A DNA stretch of 34,714 nt, taken from CAZWEZ01 sp964632795. Lineage in GTDB: Bacteria > Pseudomonadota > Alphaproteobacteria > Rhodospirillales > 2-02-FULL-58-16. Positions 15,783 through 24,738 of the stretch are shown here, piece by piece; position 1 is the first letter of the stretch, and each line of letters starts with the position of its first letter. The translations under genes were made by a program, and so were the position numbers. Below the pieces are notes generated by a model. It was not told where the DNA came from. It was given only the letters and a program-made list of their open reading frames with translations, and did no database searches. The stretch spans positions 1 through 34,714 of the forward strand of contig CAZWEZ010000032.1 of NCBI GenBank assembly GCA_964632795.1, written 5' to 3'.

Positions 15783-16451
15783 ATGAGCGTGTTTGTCGAG
15801 CTCAAGGCGGCCCAGCTTCTGTGCTCCCGCCTCTGTCACGACCTGGTCGGCCCGGCCAGCGCCGTCAACGCCGGAGTCGAGTTGATGGCGGAGCCCGGCG
15901 CCGGCAGCCACGACGACGCCCTGGCCCTGATCGGCGCCAGCGCCGCTCAATTGAACCGCCGCCTGGCCTTTTTCCGCGCCGCCTTCGGGCTCGGCGCCTT
16001 CGCCAGGGGAACGGTGGCCGTGGCCGAGACCGGCGCCCTGGCGGCGGGACTGCTGGCCGACGGCCGGGTGGCCCTCGACTGGCCGCCCGCCGACGACCCG
16101 GGGACGGCGGCGGAGATCCCGGGGGCGGCGGCCCGACTGATCCTCAACATGGTCCTGCTGGGCGCCGGCTCGTTGCCCCGGGGCGGCGACCTGGCGGTCC
16201 GCGTCGCCGGCCTGGCCGAGGGCACCGGGGTGGCGATGACGGCGGCCGGGCCGGGTGCCAGCTTGAGGGAGGACGTCCGCGCGGCGATGGCGGCCGGGGC
16301 CGCCGTCGGCGACCTCTCGGCCTACAACATCCACGCCTACCTGGCGGCGCGGTTGGCCGAGGAACTGGCCGTCGAGCTGGAGATTTCCGAGGACGCCGAC
16401 GACGAGGTCCGCCTCGCCACCCTGGTTCCGACCGGTACCCCGACGCCATGA
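15783..16451 (+). CDS. chpT: Histidine phosphotransferase ChpT-like
   Basis: A 222-residue protein with the ChpT signature: LLCSRLCHDLVGPASAVNAG holds the phosphorylated His (H19), followed by a two-helix dimerisation part and a degenerate Bergerat-like C-terminal domain (about 75-215). In alphaproteobacteria ChpT relays phosphate from the hybrid kinase CckA to CtrA and CpdR. CtrA itself is encoded 2 kb downstream. ATG 15783 is preferred to an ATG at 15771 because AAGGG directly abuts the latter but sits 12 bases before the former. The stop overlaps an ATG (ATGA at 16448-16451) that opens only an 11-codon frame, as if a coupled downstream gene had been lost. Confidence 0.82.
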   Translation: MSVFVELKAAQLLCSRLCHDLVGPASAVNAGVELMAEPGAGSHDDALALIGASAAQLNRRLAFFRAAFGLGAFARGTVAVAETGALAAGLLADGRVALDWPPADDPGTAAEIPGAAARLILNMVLLGAGSLPRGGDLAVRVAGLAEGTGVAMTAAGPGASLREDVRAAMAAGAAVGDLSAYNIHAYLAARLAEELAVELEISEDADDEVRLATLVPTGTPTP

Positions 16452-16663
16452 ATAGTAACGACCTTCTAGAGCAAAAGTGCTAAAGACCGTGTTGGAGATT
16501 AGCCTCAAGAATGTCTATATCGAACCAACCGATTTCGGGAAGTTCGAGGGGATAGGGTATCGTGCGGCCTGCCGCCGGCTCCGCCCGAGCGGGTGCCTGT
16601 GCTTGGCGAGACGGATCGAGGGAGGCGGGGCGGGATTTCACCTTGGGAAAAACGAAGGGCGAC
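16452..16663 (+). other. Gap between chpT and cheY
   Basis: No intact gene is present. The ATG overlapping the chpT stop (16448) starts MNSNDLLEQKC and stops at once. This could be the stub of a lost cotranscribed gene; chemotaxis genes such as cheA or cheW would fit the neighbourhood, but the peptide is too short to identify. A GC-rich segment (16562-16625) precedes cheY. Confidence 0.3.
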
Positions 16664-17029
16664 ATGAAGTCTTGTCTGATTGTTGACGATTCCAAGGTCA
16701 TTCGTATGGTGGCCCGGAAAATCCTGCGGGAGCTGGATTTCGAAACCGAGGAGGCCGCCGACGGCAAGGCCGCGGTGGATGCCTGCAAGATCAGGATGCC
16801 CGATGCCGTATTGCTCGACTGGACCATGCCGGTCATGAGCGGCATCGATTTTCTCAAGGAACTGCGCAATTTGCCTGGTGGCGACGCGCCTGTGGTCGTT
16901 TTCTGCACGACCGAGAACGACATCGAACACATTCGGGAGGCCTTGGAGGCGGGCGCCAACGAATACATCATGAAGCCGTTCGACAGCGAAATCATCCAGG
17001 CGAAATTCGCCCAAGTTGGTTTGCTGTAG
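16664..17029 (+). CDS. cheY: Single-domain response regulator CheY
   Basis: A 121-residue receiver domain with no output domain. Acidic pocket D8 and D9, phospho-acceptor D52 in LLDWTMPVMSG, switch Thr in FCTTEN (T82) and K104 in IMKPF are all present. In the cell it would carry the signal from CheA to the flagellar switch. ATG 16664 begins the conserved MKSCLIVDDS; the purine-rich GAAGGGCGAC precedes it. The next gene in the original operon, cheB, is deleted, followed by cheR. Single-domain receivers are also used in other pathways, but the che context favours CheY. Confidence 0.88.
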   Translation: MKSCLIVDDSKVIRMVARKILRELDFETEEAADGKAAVDACKIRMPDAVLLDWTMPVMSGIDFLKELRNLPGGDAPVVVFCTTENDIEHIREALEAGANEYIMKPFDSEIIQAKFAQVGLL

Positions 17030-17104
17030 CCGTCCCCAAGAGGCAACCGTTGGTCACCAGTACGAAAGATCAAGACGGTGGGGACCGTCCAACGATCTTC
17101 AAAC

Positions 17105-17222
17105 GATCCCATCCGCGTCATGATCGTCGGCGGTGGCGATGGCCGGCATCTGCAGCGCGGTTCTTCTGCTCAATGACCTGGCGCCGCACATCATGATGTT
17201 CGCCGGCAGGGAAAGAAAATGA
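17105..17222 (+). pseudogene. cheB: cheB remnant with internal deletion
   Basis: Two ends of a CheB methylesterase gene are joined. At 17105-17128 the frame reads DPIRVMIV, the usual start of the CheB receiver domain (normally continued by DDS). From about 17138 a second frame, one base out of phase, reads AVAMAGICSAVLLLNDLAPHI and ends at TGA 17220-17222, matching the extreme C-terminus of CheB methylesterases (A.AGLCSAVLPL-type). That stop overlaps the cheR ATG as ATGA, the normal cheB-cheR junction. Roughly 1 kb of the gene, with the receiver and the whole catalytic domain, is gone, and the junction is out of frame. Confidence 0.7.
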
Positions 17223-18012
17223 CGCCTGAAGACTTCGTGTTCGTCAGCAAGCTGGTCAAGGACAGGTCCGGCCTGGTCCTGACCAGCGACAAGGCCTACC
17301 TGCTGGAAAGCCGGTTGATGCCGGTGGCCCGCAAGCGGGGCCTGAAAGGCCTCGAAGACCTGGTGCAGGCCATGCGCTCCAGCCGCGACGAGGAGTTGCT
17401 GCGCGAAGTCACCGAATCGATGACCACCAACGAGTCCTTCTTCTTCCGCGACATCAAGCCCTTCGACCTGTTCCGCGACATCGTCCTCCCCCAGTTCCTG
17501 GAGAGCCGCGCCGCCAAGAAACACATCCGCATCTGGTGCGCCGCCGCCGCGAGCGGCCAGGAACCCTACTCGCTGGCCATCATCCTCAGGGAAGAAGCCG
17601 CCAAGCTGGCCGGCTGGCGGGTCGAGATCGTCGGCACCGACATCGCGCTCGAGGTCCTGAACAAGGCCAAGGCGGGGCTCTACTCCCAGTTCGAGGTCCA
17701 GCGCGGCCTGCCGATCCGGTTCCTGATCAAGTACTTCACGAAGGTGGACGACATGTGGCAGGCCTCCCCGGAGCTCAGGTCCATGATCAGCTTCAAGGAA
17801 TTCAACCTGCTGGACGACTTCAAGACCCTCGGCGGCTTCGACGTGGTGTTCTGCCGCAACGTGCTGATCTACTTCGACCAGCAGACCAAGGCCCAGGTGC
17901 TGGACGGGATCAGCAAGCTGATGCCCGGGGACGGCATGCTGTTCCTGGGCGGCGCCGAAACGGTGCTCGGTATTTCCGACAAGTTCATGCCGGTTTCAGG
18001 GCAACGGGGCGT

Positions 18013-18040
<28 letters not shown>
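17219..18040 (+). CDS. cheR: Chemotaxis protein methyltransferase CheR
   Basis: A 273-residue SAM-dependent methyltransferase that methylates glutamates on chemoreceptors. The N-terminal helical CheR_N domain (1-75) is followed by ESMTTNESFFFRD, the SAM site IRIWCAAAASGQEPYSLAI (residues 100-118), GTDIALEVLNKAKAGLY and FDVVFCRNVLIYFD, all diagnostic for CheR. Its ATG overlaps the stop of the cheB remnant. The last 28 bp overlap the 3' end of convergent ctrA. With CheB missing here, demethylation would need a second cheB elsewhere, or adaptation is lost or altered. Confidence 0.92.
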
Positions 18041-18732
<692 letters not shown>

Positions 18733-18753
18733 GGCGGTCCCTCTCCCGTGCCG

Positions 18754-18771
18754 TTAAGGATGGTTAACCAT
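18754..18771 (-). promoter_or_regulatory. CtrA-like binding site upstream of ctrA
   Basis: TTAA (18754) and TTAACCAT (18764-18771) stand about 22-40 bp before the ctrA start. TTAACCAT is the known CtrA half-site, and the centre ATGGTTAACCAT is a 12-bp palindrome. The two TTAA elements are 6 bp apart rather than the usual 7, so it is a near-match to TTAA-N7-TTAAC. It suggests autoregulation of ctrA. Confidence 0.5.
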
Positions 18772-18849
18772 AAGTCCACGGGAGCATCGATTCAAGAATC
18801 CTTATTGCATCCAGGTCGCGCCCCCGAGGTTTTGGCATAGGTTGAAAGT

Positions 18850-18877
18850 TTGCTTTTTTATACGCATATGTTATACT
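18850..18877 (+). promoter_or_regulatory. Candidate sigma-70-type promoter
   Basis: TTGCTT (18850-18855) and TATACT (18872-18877) are separated by 16 bp in an unusually AT-rich stretch. They precede the small acidic-protein gene, whose ATG is at 18909. The spacing and -10 match are reasonable; the -35 match is partial. Confidence 0.4.
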
Positions 18878-18908
18878 GCAATCCTCGGCAGAATAGCGGA
18901 GAACCAAG

Positions 18909-19214
18909 ATGACAGCGGATATAGACAGTTCGTCCAATCCCGCATTGGTCGCAGAAGTGGCTAAAGCGGCTTCCGCGCCCCTCGTGATGTCTCGGCAGGC
19001 GACGTCTCAGCTTGTCGATGGTATCGAGGTGGTCAAGGAAACGCCCAAGGAAAAGGTCGAGGTTTTAAACGAGGCCGAACAAAAACACGACCAAAGCACC
19101 GACCAGGGCGACGAGACCGCGAACAGTGGAGAAACCATCGTCAGGCCCGGCGAGGAAAGCGAGACCAGTGGGTCGACAGAGGATCGCGGCGAAAAGATCG
19201 ACACCTTAGCCTGA
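18909..19214 (+). CDS. Small acidic hypothetical protein
   Basis: A 101-residue protein not assigned to a family. It starts MTADIDSSSNPALVAEVAKAA, has a short helical part to about residue 55, and then a highly polar, acidic, low-complexity tail rich in E, D, T, S and G (GDETANSGETIVRPGEESET). No signal peptide, membrane segment or cysteine is visible. AGCGGAGAACCAAG before the ATG gives a good ribosome site, a promoter-like pair stands upstream and a terminator-like hairpin follows, so it is probably a real single-gene unit. It lies between ctrA and fliI; a small motility-associated role is a guess. Confidence 0.6.
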   Translation: MTADIDSSSNPALVAEVAKAASAPLVMSRQATSQLVDGIEVVKETPKEKVEVLNEAEQKHDQSTDQGDETANSGETIVRPGEESETSGSTEDRGEKIDTLA

Positions 19215-19240
19215 GGTTGAGGCTCGCTTGCGAAACCCCA

Positions 19241-19283
19241 CGTTCTTCCCGCCGGATGGGATGACGGCAGGGAACGGTTTTTT
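19241..19283 (+). terminator. Rho-independent terminator
   Basis: CGTTCTTCCCGCCG (19241-19254) pairs with CGGCAGGGAACG (19265-19276), with a two-base bulge and a mismatch, and a T6 run follows (19278-19283). It sits 27 bp after the acidic-protein gene. Confidence 0.55.
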
Positions 19284-19299
19284 GCGTCCTGAACGCAGC

Positions 19300-19329
19300 C
19301 CAGGACATTAGTGTCCTGGTTCCTAAGTT
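19300..19329. repeat. Short palindrome with dispersed repeat TGTCCTGGTTCCTAAGTT
   Basis: CCAGGACA (19300-19307) and TGTCCTGG (19312-19319) form an 8-bp perfect stem around TTAG. The right arm begins an 18-base string that recurs with one difference at 33503-33520. The copy here is in the leader region of fliI. Confidence 0.55.
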
Positions 19330-19403
19330 CGTGGCCTTTACCGGACCTTAAGGACTCCTTCTCCATACTCCGGAGACCGGCGCGAGGCGGGGTTTTCCAG
19401 TCG

Positions 19404-20783
19404 ATGGACTTGGCTAAGAACATCATCACCGAGATGGGGCGACTGCCCGATTTCACGGTCTACGGCCGGGTCAGCGCCATCGTCGGCCAACTGGTCGAGG
19501 TCAGCGGCGCCGAGGGGAGCCTGTCCATCGGCGACCGCTGCCGGATCATCGCCCGCGGAGATCGCCAGGTGACCTGCGAGGTGGTGGGTTTCCGCCAGGG
19601 ACAGGCGCTGTTGATGCCATTCAGCTCGCTGGACGGAGTCGGGCTGGGCTGCCGCGCCGAGATCACCGCCACCGACCCGGTGATCTATCCGGACCGCAGC
19701 TGGCTGGGCCGCGTCGTCAACGCCTTCGGCGAACCGGTGGACGGCAAGGGACCGCTGGTCGCCGGGGGGGTCCCCTATCCGGTCCGCAATCGCCCGCCCC
19801 CGGCCCACGACCGGTGCCGGATCGGCGGCAAGATCGACCTCGGGATGCGCGCCATGAACGCCTTCCTGACCTGCTGCCGGGGCCAGCGGATGGGCATCTT
19901 CTCCGGCTCCGGGATCGGCAAGTCGACGATGCTGTCGATGATGGCGCGGCATACCGACGCCGAGGTCAGCGTCATCGGCCTGGTCGGCGAGCGCGGGCGG
20001 GAGGCCCGGGAGTTCATCGAGGACGATCTCGGCGAGGATGGCATGGCGCGCAGCGTGGTGGTCGTCGCCACCTCCGACGAATCCCCCCTCCTGCGGCGCC
20101 AGGCGGCCTATGTGATGATGACGGTGGCCGAGTACTTCCGGGATCAGGAGTGCGCCGTCCTGTGCCTGATGGACAGCATCACCCGCTTCGCCATGGCCCA
20201 GCGCGAGATCAGCCTGTCGGTGGGCGAACCCCCGGCCAGCAAGGGCTATACGCCTTCGGTGTTCGCCGAGCTGCCGCGCCTGCTGGAGCGGGCGGGACCG
20301 GGAATCACCGATGCGGGCTCGATCACCGGCCTGTTCACGGTGCTGGTCGAGGGCGACGACCACAACGAGCCGGTCGCCGACGCCGTGCGCGGCATCCTCG
20401 ACGGCCACGTGGTCCTCGACCGGGCGATCGCCGAGCGTGGCCGCTTCCCCGCCATCAACATCCTGCGTAGCGTGTCCAGAACCATGCCCGCCTGCAACAC
20501 CGACCAAGAAAACTCGATCATCGACCGCGCCCGCAAGTTCATGTCGACCTACGAGGACATGGCCGAGCTGATCCGCCTCGGCGCCTACCGCCGGGGCAGC
20601 GACGCCGAGGTCGACGAATCGATCCACTACCACCCGGCTCTCGAGGAGTTCCTGAGGCAGTCCAAGGACGACAAGACGGACCTCGAGGGCTGTTACCGGA
20701 GGCTCGCGGAAATCCTCGACGTCGCCCCCGGCGAGGAAGCGGCCGGCGAGGAAGCGGCCGGCGAGACGCCGGGGGAACAATGA
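19404..20783 (+). CDS. fliI: Flagellar export ATPase FliI
   Basis: A 459-residue ATPase of the F1-beta/type III secretion family that powers export of flagellar subunits. Walker A is GSGIGKST (168-175), with the family motifs GLVGERGREAREFIEDDL, CLMDSITRFAMAQREI (Walker B) and PSVFAELPRLLERAG. The N-terminal 100 residues form the beta-barrel that interacts with FliH. The C-terminus has an unusual imperfect repeat GEEAAGEEAAGETPGE coded by a 15-bp tandem repeat, making it slightly longer than usual. ATG 19404 was chosen as it begins the conserved N-terminus; an upstream ATG at 19311 lies inside a repeat. Followed by fliJ. Confidence 0.93.
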   Translation: MDLAKNIITEMGRLPDFTVYGRVSAIVGQLVEVSGAEGSLSIGDRCRIIARGDRQVTCEVVGFRQGQALLMPFSSLDGVGLGCRAEITATDPVIYPDRSWLGRVVNAFGEPVDGKGPLVAGGVPYPVRNRPPPAHDRCRIGGKIDLGMRAMNAFLTCCRGQRMGIFSGSGIGKSTMLSMMARHTDAEVSVIGLVGERGREAREFIEDDLGEDGMARSVVVVATSDESPLLRRQAAYVMMTVAEYFRDQECAVLCLMDSITRFAMAQREISLSVGEPPASKGYTPSVFAELPRLLERAGPGITDAGSITGLFTVLVEGDDHNEPVADAVRGILDGHVVLDRAIAERGRFPAINILRSVSRTMPACNTDQENSIIDRARKFMSTYEDMAELIRLGAYRRGSDAEVDESIHYHPALEEFLRQSKDDKTDLEGCYRRLAEILDVAPGEEAAGEEAAGETPGEQ

Positions 20784-20802
20784 GTCGATGAAGGGCTGAG
20801 AG

Positions 20803-21237
20803 GTGGCCGGAAACCTGCACCCGTTGATCCGCCTCCACGAGTGGATCGTCGACGAGAGGCGCCGCAAGCTGGCCGACCTGCTCGACCTGATCGCCGAACT
20901 GGAGAACCAGGGCCGGAACCTGGAACGCGAGCTGATCGACGAACAGAGAATCGCCGGCACGGCGCCGGAAGAGGCCGGCCTCCTCTACGGCAACTACGCC
21001 AAGGCGGTCATCGCGCGCCGCCAGCGGATCGCCGAGTCGGTGGCCGACGCCGAAAGCAAGGCCGCCGTCGCCCGCGAGGCGGTGCGCGAGGCCTACCGGG
21101 AACTCAAGAAATACCAGGTCGCCCAGGCCGCCCGCGACCGCCGCCAGGCCGAGGAGGAAGGGCGCCGGGAGCAGATATTCCTCGACGAAATCGGCATCCA
21201 GGGTCACCGCCGGCGCCACGGCGGGATGCTCCATTGA
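20803..21237 (+). CDS. fliJ: Flagellar export chaperone FliJ-like
   Basis: A 144-residue, strongly charged, almost entirely helical protein predicted to form an antiparallel coiled coil (DERRRKLADLLDLIAELENQGRNLERELIDE; ARDRRQAEEEGRREQ). Placement 20 bp after fliI, the length and the coiled coil are the usual marks of FliJ, the stalk-like partner that joins FliI to the export gate FlhA. Sequence conservation in FliJ is low, so the call rests mainly on context. Start is GTG at 20803. Confidence 0.8.
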   Translation: MAGNLHPLIRLHEWIVDERRRKLADLLDLIAELENQGRNLERELIDEQRIAGTAPEEAGLLYGNYAKAVIARRQRIAESVADAESKAAVAREAVREAYRELKKYQVAQAARDRRQAEEEGRREQIFLDEIGIQGHRRRHGGMLH

Positions 21238-21264
21238 CGCCCGGGCCATTGTGCTCAGGGCGGC

Positions 21265-22905
21265 CTATTGGTTGGCTTTACGCTTTTCCAGGAGGTTGTC
21301 GAGCCAGTCGGGGTCCATCTCCGGCACCGAGGACAGCAGCAGTTCGGTGTATTCGTGGTGGGGCGGGGTCAGGATCTCCTGTTTCTCGCCCTTCTCGACG
21401 ATCCTGCCCTCCAGCATGACGACGATCTCGTCGGCGATCGCCTTGACGGTGGCCAGATCGTGGGTGATGAACATGTAGGCCAGCCCCAGCTCGTCCTGGA
21501 GCCGTTGCAGGAGCTTGAGGATCTCCTCGGCGACCAGCTGGTCCAGGGCCGAGGTCACCTCGTCGCAGATGATCAACTCGGGCTTGGCGGCCAGCGCCCG
21601 GGCGATGCAGATGCGCTGCTTCTCGCCCCCCGACAGTTCCGAGGGGAAGCGGTCGAAGTACTTTTCGCTGAGCTCGATCATGTCGAGGAGTTCGAGCACC
21701 CGTTGGTTCCGCTTCTCGCCGCGGATCCCCAGGTAGAACTCGAGCGGCCGGCCGACGATGTCTTTCACCCGCTGCTTGGGATTCAGCGCCGTGTCCGGCA
21801 TCTGGTAGATCATCTGCAGCCGGCGCAGCTCGTCCTTGGAGCGCTGGCGGAAGTCGGGGGTCAGCGTTTGGCCGTCGTAGGTGATCCGCCCTTCCGACGG
21901 CGGCAGGAGCCCGGTGATGACGCGCGCCAGGGTGCTCTTGCCGCTTCCCGACTCGCCGACCACGGCGACGGTGCGCAGGCGATGAAGTTCCATGTCCAGG
22001 TTGTAGAGCACGGGGATGGTGCCGTAGGAGGCGCTGATGTTCTCGACGGTGAGGATCGGGACGTCCTCCTTGGGCTCTTCCACCGGCGGCTTGCGGAAGG
22101 TGCGCACGGCCAGCAGGGCCTGGGTGTAGTCCTCTTCCGGGTTGTAGACGATGGTCCGGGTATCGCTCTCCTCGATCAGGTTGCCGTAGCGCAGGACCAT
22201 GATCCGATCCGCCATCTGCGCCACCACCGCCAGGTCGTGGGTGATGTAGATGGCCGCCGTGTTGAACTGGTGGACGATGTCCTTGATCGCCGCCAGGACC
22301 TCGATCTGGGTGGTCACGTCGAGCGCCGTGGTCGGTTCGTCGAAGATGATGAGATCGGGTCGGCAGGCCATCGCCATCGCCGTCATCGCCCGTTGGAGCT
22401 GGCCGCCCGAGACCTGGTGGGGGTAGCGGAAGCCGATGTTCTCGGGGTCCGGAAGCTGCAGGCGCTCGTACAGATTCTTGGCCTCGGCCTCGGCCTCCGA
22501 GCGCGACCTGACGCCGTGCTGGACCGGCGTCTCGCAGTACTGGTTGATCAGCTTGTGGGCCGGATTGAAGGCCGCCGCCGCGCTTTGCGCCACATAGGCG
22601 ATGCGCGAGCCCCTGAGGTTCCGCTTGTCGTCGTCGTCGGCCTTCAACAGGTCGATGCCGTCGAAGACGATGGAGCCGCCCGAGATCCGGCAGCCGTCCC
22701 GCGCGAAGCCCATCGCCGCCAGTCCGATGGTCGATTTGCCGGCGCCCGACTCGCCGATCAGCCCGAGCACCTCGCCGCGCTTCAACGTCAGGTCGATGCC
22801 GCAAACGATCTCGTTCCACTGATCGTCGGACTCGCCCTCGATGCGCAGGCCACGCATCTCCAGCAGGACATCGCCTTTCTTGCCTCTGGTTTCTTTCGGG
22901 ATCAT
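21265..22905 (-). CDS. Peptide-type ABC transporter, fused double ATPase (DppD-DppF)
   Basis: A 546-residue protein with two complete nucleotide-binding domains, corresponding to DppD and DppF in one chain. First domain: Walker A GESGAGKST, signature SGGQLQRA, Walker B LIIFDEPTTALD, switch ITHDLAVV. Second domain (from about 290): GESGSGKST, LSGGEKQRI, LIICDEVTSALD, ITHDLATV. It energises uptake through the two permeases encoded upstream. ATG 22905 overlaps the stop of the dppC-like gene (ATGA), so translation is coupled. Last gene of the operon; it ends 27 bp from convergent fliJ. Confidence 0.92.
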   Translation of the reverse strand: MIPKETRGKKGDVLLEMRGLRIEGESDDQWNEIVCGIDLTLKRGEVLGLIGESGAGKSTIGLAAMGFARDGCRISGGSIVFDGIDLLKADDDDKRNLRGSRIAYVAQSAAAAFNPAHKLINQYCETPVQHGVRSRSEAEAEAKNLYERLQLPDPENIGFRYPHQVSGGQLQRAMTAMAMACRPDLIIFDEPTTALDVTTQIEVLAAIKDIVHQFNTAAIYITHDLAVVAQMADRIMVLRYGNLIEESDTRTIVYNPEEDYTQALLAVRTFRKPPVEEPKEDVPILTVENISASYGTIPVLYNLDMELHRLRTVAVVGESGSGKSTLARVITGLLPPSEGRITYDGQTLTPDFRQRSKDELRRLQMIYQMPDTALNPKQRVKDIVGRPLEFYLGIRGEKRNQRVLELLDMIELSEKYFDRFPSELSGGEKQRICIARALAAKPELIICDEVTSALDQLVAEEILKLLQRLQDELGLAYMFITHDLATVKAIADEIVVMLEGRIVEKGEKQEILTPPHHEYTELLLSSVPEMDPDWLDNLLEKRKANQ

Positions 22906-23726
22906 TCCTTGAGTCCGCTCGTCAAGTGCAGGAACCAATCGACCACGAAGTTGACGCCCACCGTCAGAAGCGCAATGGAGCCGGCCGGCAACAGCGGCGT
23001 GATATCGCCGAACGAGATCAGTGTGGCGTTGTCGCGCACCATGGATCCCCAGTCGGCGGTCGGCGGCTGAACCCCGATCCCCAGAAAGCTCAGCGCGGCG
23101 AGGGTCAGGAACACGAAACAGAAACGCAGCCCGAACTCCGCCACCAGCGGGGCCAGGGCATTGGGCAGCACCTCGCGGCGCATCACCCACCACAGGCCCT
23201 CGCCGCGCAATCGCGTCACTTCGATGTATTCCATGACCACGATGTTCATCGACACGGCGCGGGCCAAACGGAACACCCGCGTCGAGTCCAGGATGCCGAT
23301 AACCAGGATCAGCGCCGGAATCGAGGTGCCGACGATGGTCAGGATCATCAGCGCGAAGATGAGCGACGGGATGGCCATCATCACGTCGACGATTCGGGCC
23401 AAGATCTGATCGACCCAACCCCCCAGCGTCGACGCCAGGAAGCCGAACAGTATGCCGACGAAAAAGGCCAGACAGGTGGTGATGAAGGCAATCCCGATGG
23501 TATTTCGCGCGCCGTAAATCAAGCGCGTCGCCATGTCGCGGCCGAGATTGTCCGTCCCCAGCAGGAAGCCCTCGCCCCAGGGTTCGTACTCGGCGCCGAC
23601 AATCTGGGATTCACTGTAAGGCGTAAGGACCGGCGCGAAGACCGCGAGAAACACGTAGAAGAAAATTACCAGGAACCCGAAACGGGCGCTCCAGGGCGAC
23701 TTTTTAAGGAGCTTCCAGAATCTCAC
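22902..23726 (-). CDS. Peptide-type ABC transporter permease, DppC-like
   Basis: A 274-residue inner-membrane protein with about six hydrophobic segments, beginning WSARFGFLVIFFYVFLAVFAP. It has the DppC/OppC N-terminal pattern (LLGTDNLGRDMATRLIYGARNT) and the EAA-type ATPase contact loop (VTRLRGEGLWWVMRREVLPNALAPL). It pairs with the DppB-like permease encoded 16 bp upstream and overlaps the ATPase gene by 4 bp. Confidence 0.92.
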   Translation of the reverse strand: MRFWKLLKKSPWSARFGFLVIFFYVFLAVFAPVLTPYSESQIVGAEYEPWGEGFLLGTDNLGRDMATRLIYGARNTIGIAFITTCLAFFVGILFGFLASTLGGWVDQILARIVDVMMAIPSLIFALMILTIVGTSIPALILVIGILDSTRVFRLARAVSMNIVVMEYIEVTRLRGEGLWWVMRREVLPNALAPLVAEFGLRFCFVFLTLAALSFLGIGVQPPTADWGSMVRDNATLISFGDITPLLPAGSIALLTVGVNFVVDWFLHLTSGLKE

Positions 23727-23742
23727 GGCGCGTCCCCTCCCC

Positions 23743-24699
23743 TCACTTCGGATGCATCAGTCGCGGGTTGCTGAGGATTGACAGCACGTCGGCGGTAAGG
23801 TTCAGCAGGATGTACGTCCCGGCGAAGATCAGGCTGCTCGCCTGGACCACCGGGATGTCGCGCTTGGAGACGGAATCAACGAGAAGCTGCCCGAGTCCGG
23901 GGTAGACGAACACCACCTCGACCACCACCACGCCGACCACCAGATAGGCGAGGTTGATCACGATGACGTTGATGATCGGCCCCAGGGCGTTGGGCAGGGC
24001 GTGCATGACGATGATGCGCGATCGGCTCAAGCCCTTGAGATGGGCCATTTCAATAAAAGGGCTGGCCAACAGGTTGATGATCGCGGCTCGCGTCATCCGC
24101 ATCATGTGGGCGACCACCACCAGGGTGAGCGTAAAGGCCGGCAAGGCGCTACGGTACAACTTCTCCAAGAATGTCAGCTCGTCGTAGATGTTCGAGATAC
24201 TGGGGAACACCGAAATCTTCACCGCCAGGAACAGGATCAGGATGTAGGCGACGAAGAACTCGGGGAACGAAATCGAGCTCAACGTCACCACGTTGACGAA
24301 GCGGTCGAACAGGGTATTGCGATAGAGCGCCGCCAGCACGCCGAGCGTCACCGCCAGAGGCACCGAGATGACCGCGGCAAGCGAGGCCAGGAACATGGTG
24401 TTCCCGAGGCGCCCGCCGATCAGCTCGGAAATCTCCCGTTTGTTGGCCAGCGACCGGCCCATGTCGCCCTGCACCATGTCGACGAGCCACTTGACGTAGC
24501 GCTCGTGGGCCGGCAGGTCGAGCATGAGTTCGCGGCGGAAGGCGGCGACGGTCTCCGGCGTCGCCGCCTGGCCGAGGATCGCCTCGGCCAGATCGCCCGG
24601 CAGCAGCTCGACTCCCAGGAAGATGATCAGCGAGACAACGAACAGCGTGAGGAGGCCCAGCGCCAAGCGCTGGGCCACCAACACGACGATTTGCGTCAT
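23743..24699 (-). CDS. Peptide-type ABC transporter permease, DppB-like
   Basis: A 318-residue inner-membrane protein of the DppB/OppB family: first membrane span LALGLLTLFVVSLIIFLGVELLPGD with the typical LPGD exit, then the DMGRSLANKREISELIGGRLGNT region, and the EAA loop AHLKGLSRSRIIVMHALPNALGPI. About six membrane spans. It lies 39 bp after the solute-binding gene. A stub of a second copy exists at 27963-28070. Confidence 0.92.
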   Translation of the reverse strand: MTQIVVLVAQRLALGLLTLFVVSLIIFLGVELLPGDLAEAILGQAATPETVAAFRRELMLDLPAHERYVKWLVDMVQGDMGRSLANKREISELIGGRLGNTMFLASLAAVISVPLAVTLGVLAALYRNTLFDRFVNVVTLSSISFPEFFVAYILILFLAVKISVFPSISNIYDELTFLEKLYRSALPAFTLTLVVVAHMMRMTRAAIINLLASPFIEMAHLKGLSRSRIIVMHALPNALGPIINVIVINLAYLVVGVVVVEVVFVYPGLGQLLVDSVSKRDIPVVQASSLIFAGTYILLNLTADVLSILSNPRLMHPK

Positions 24700-24738
24700 A
24701 GATCGTATTCCCGACCGATTATGCGGACGCGAGCGCTA

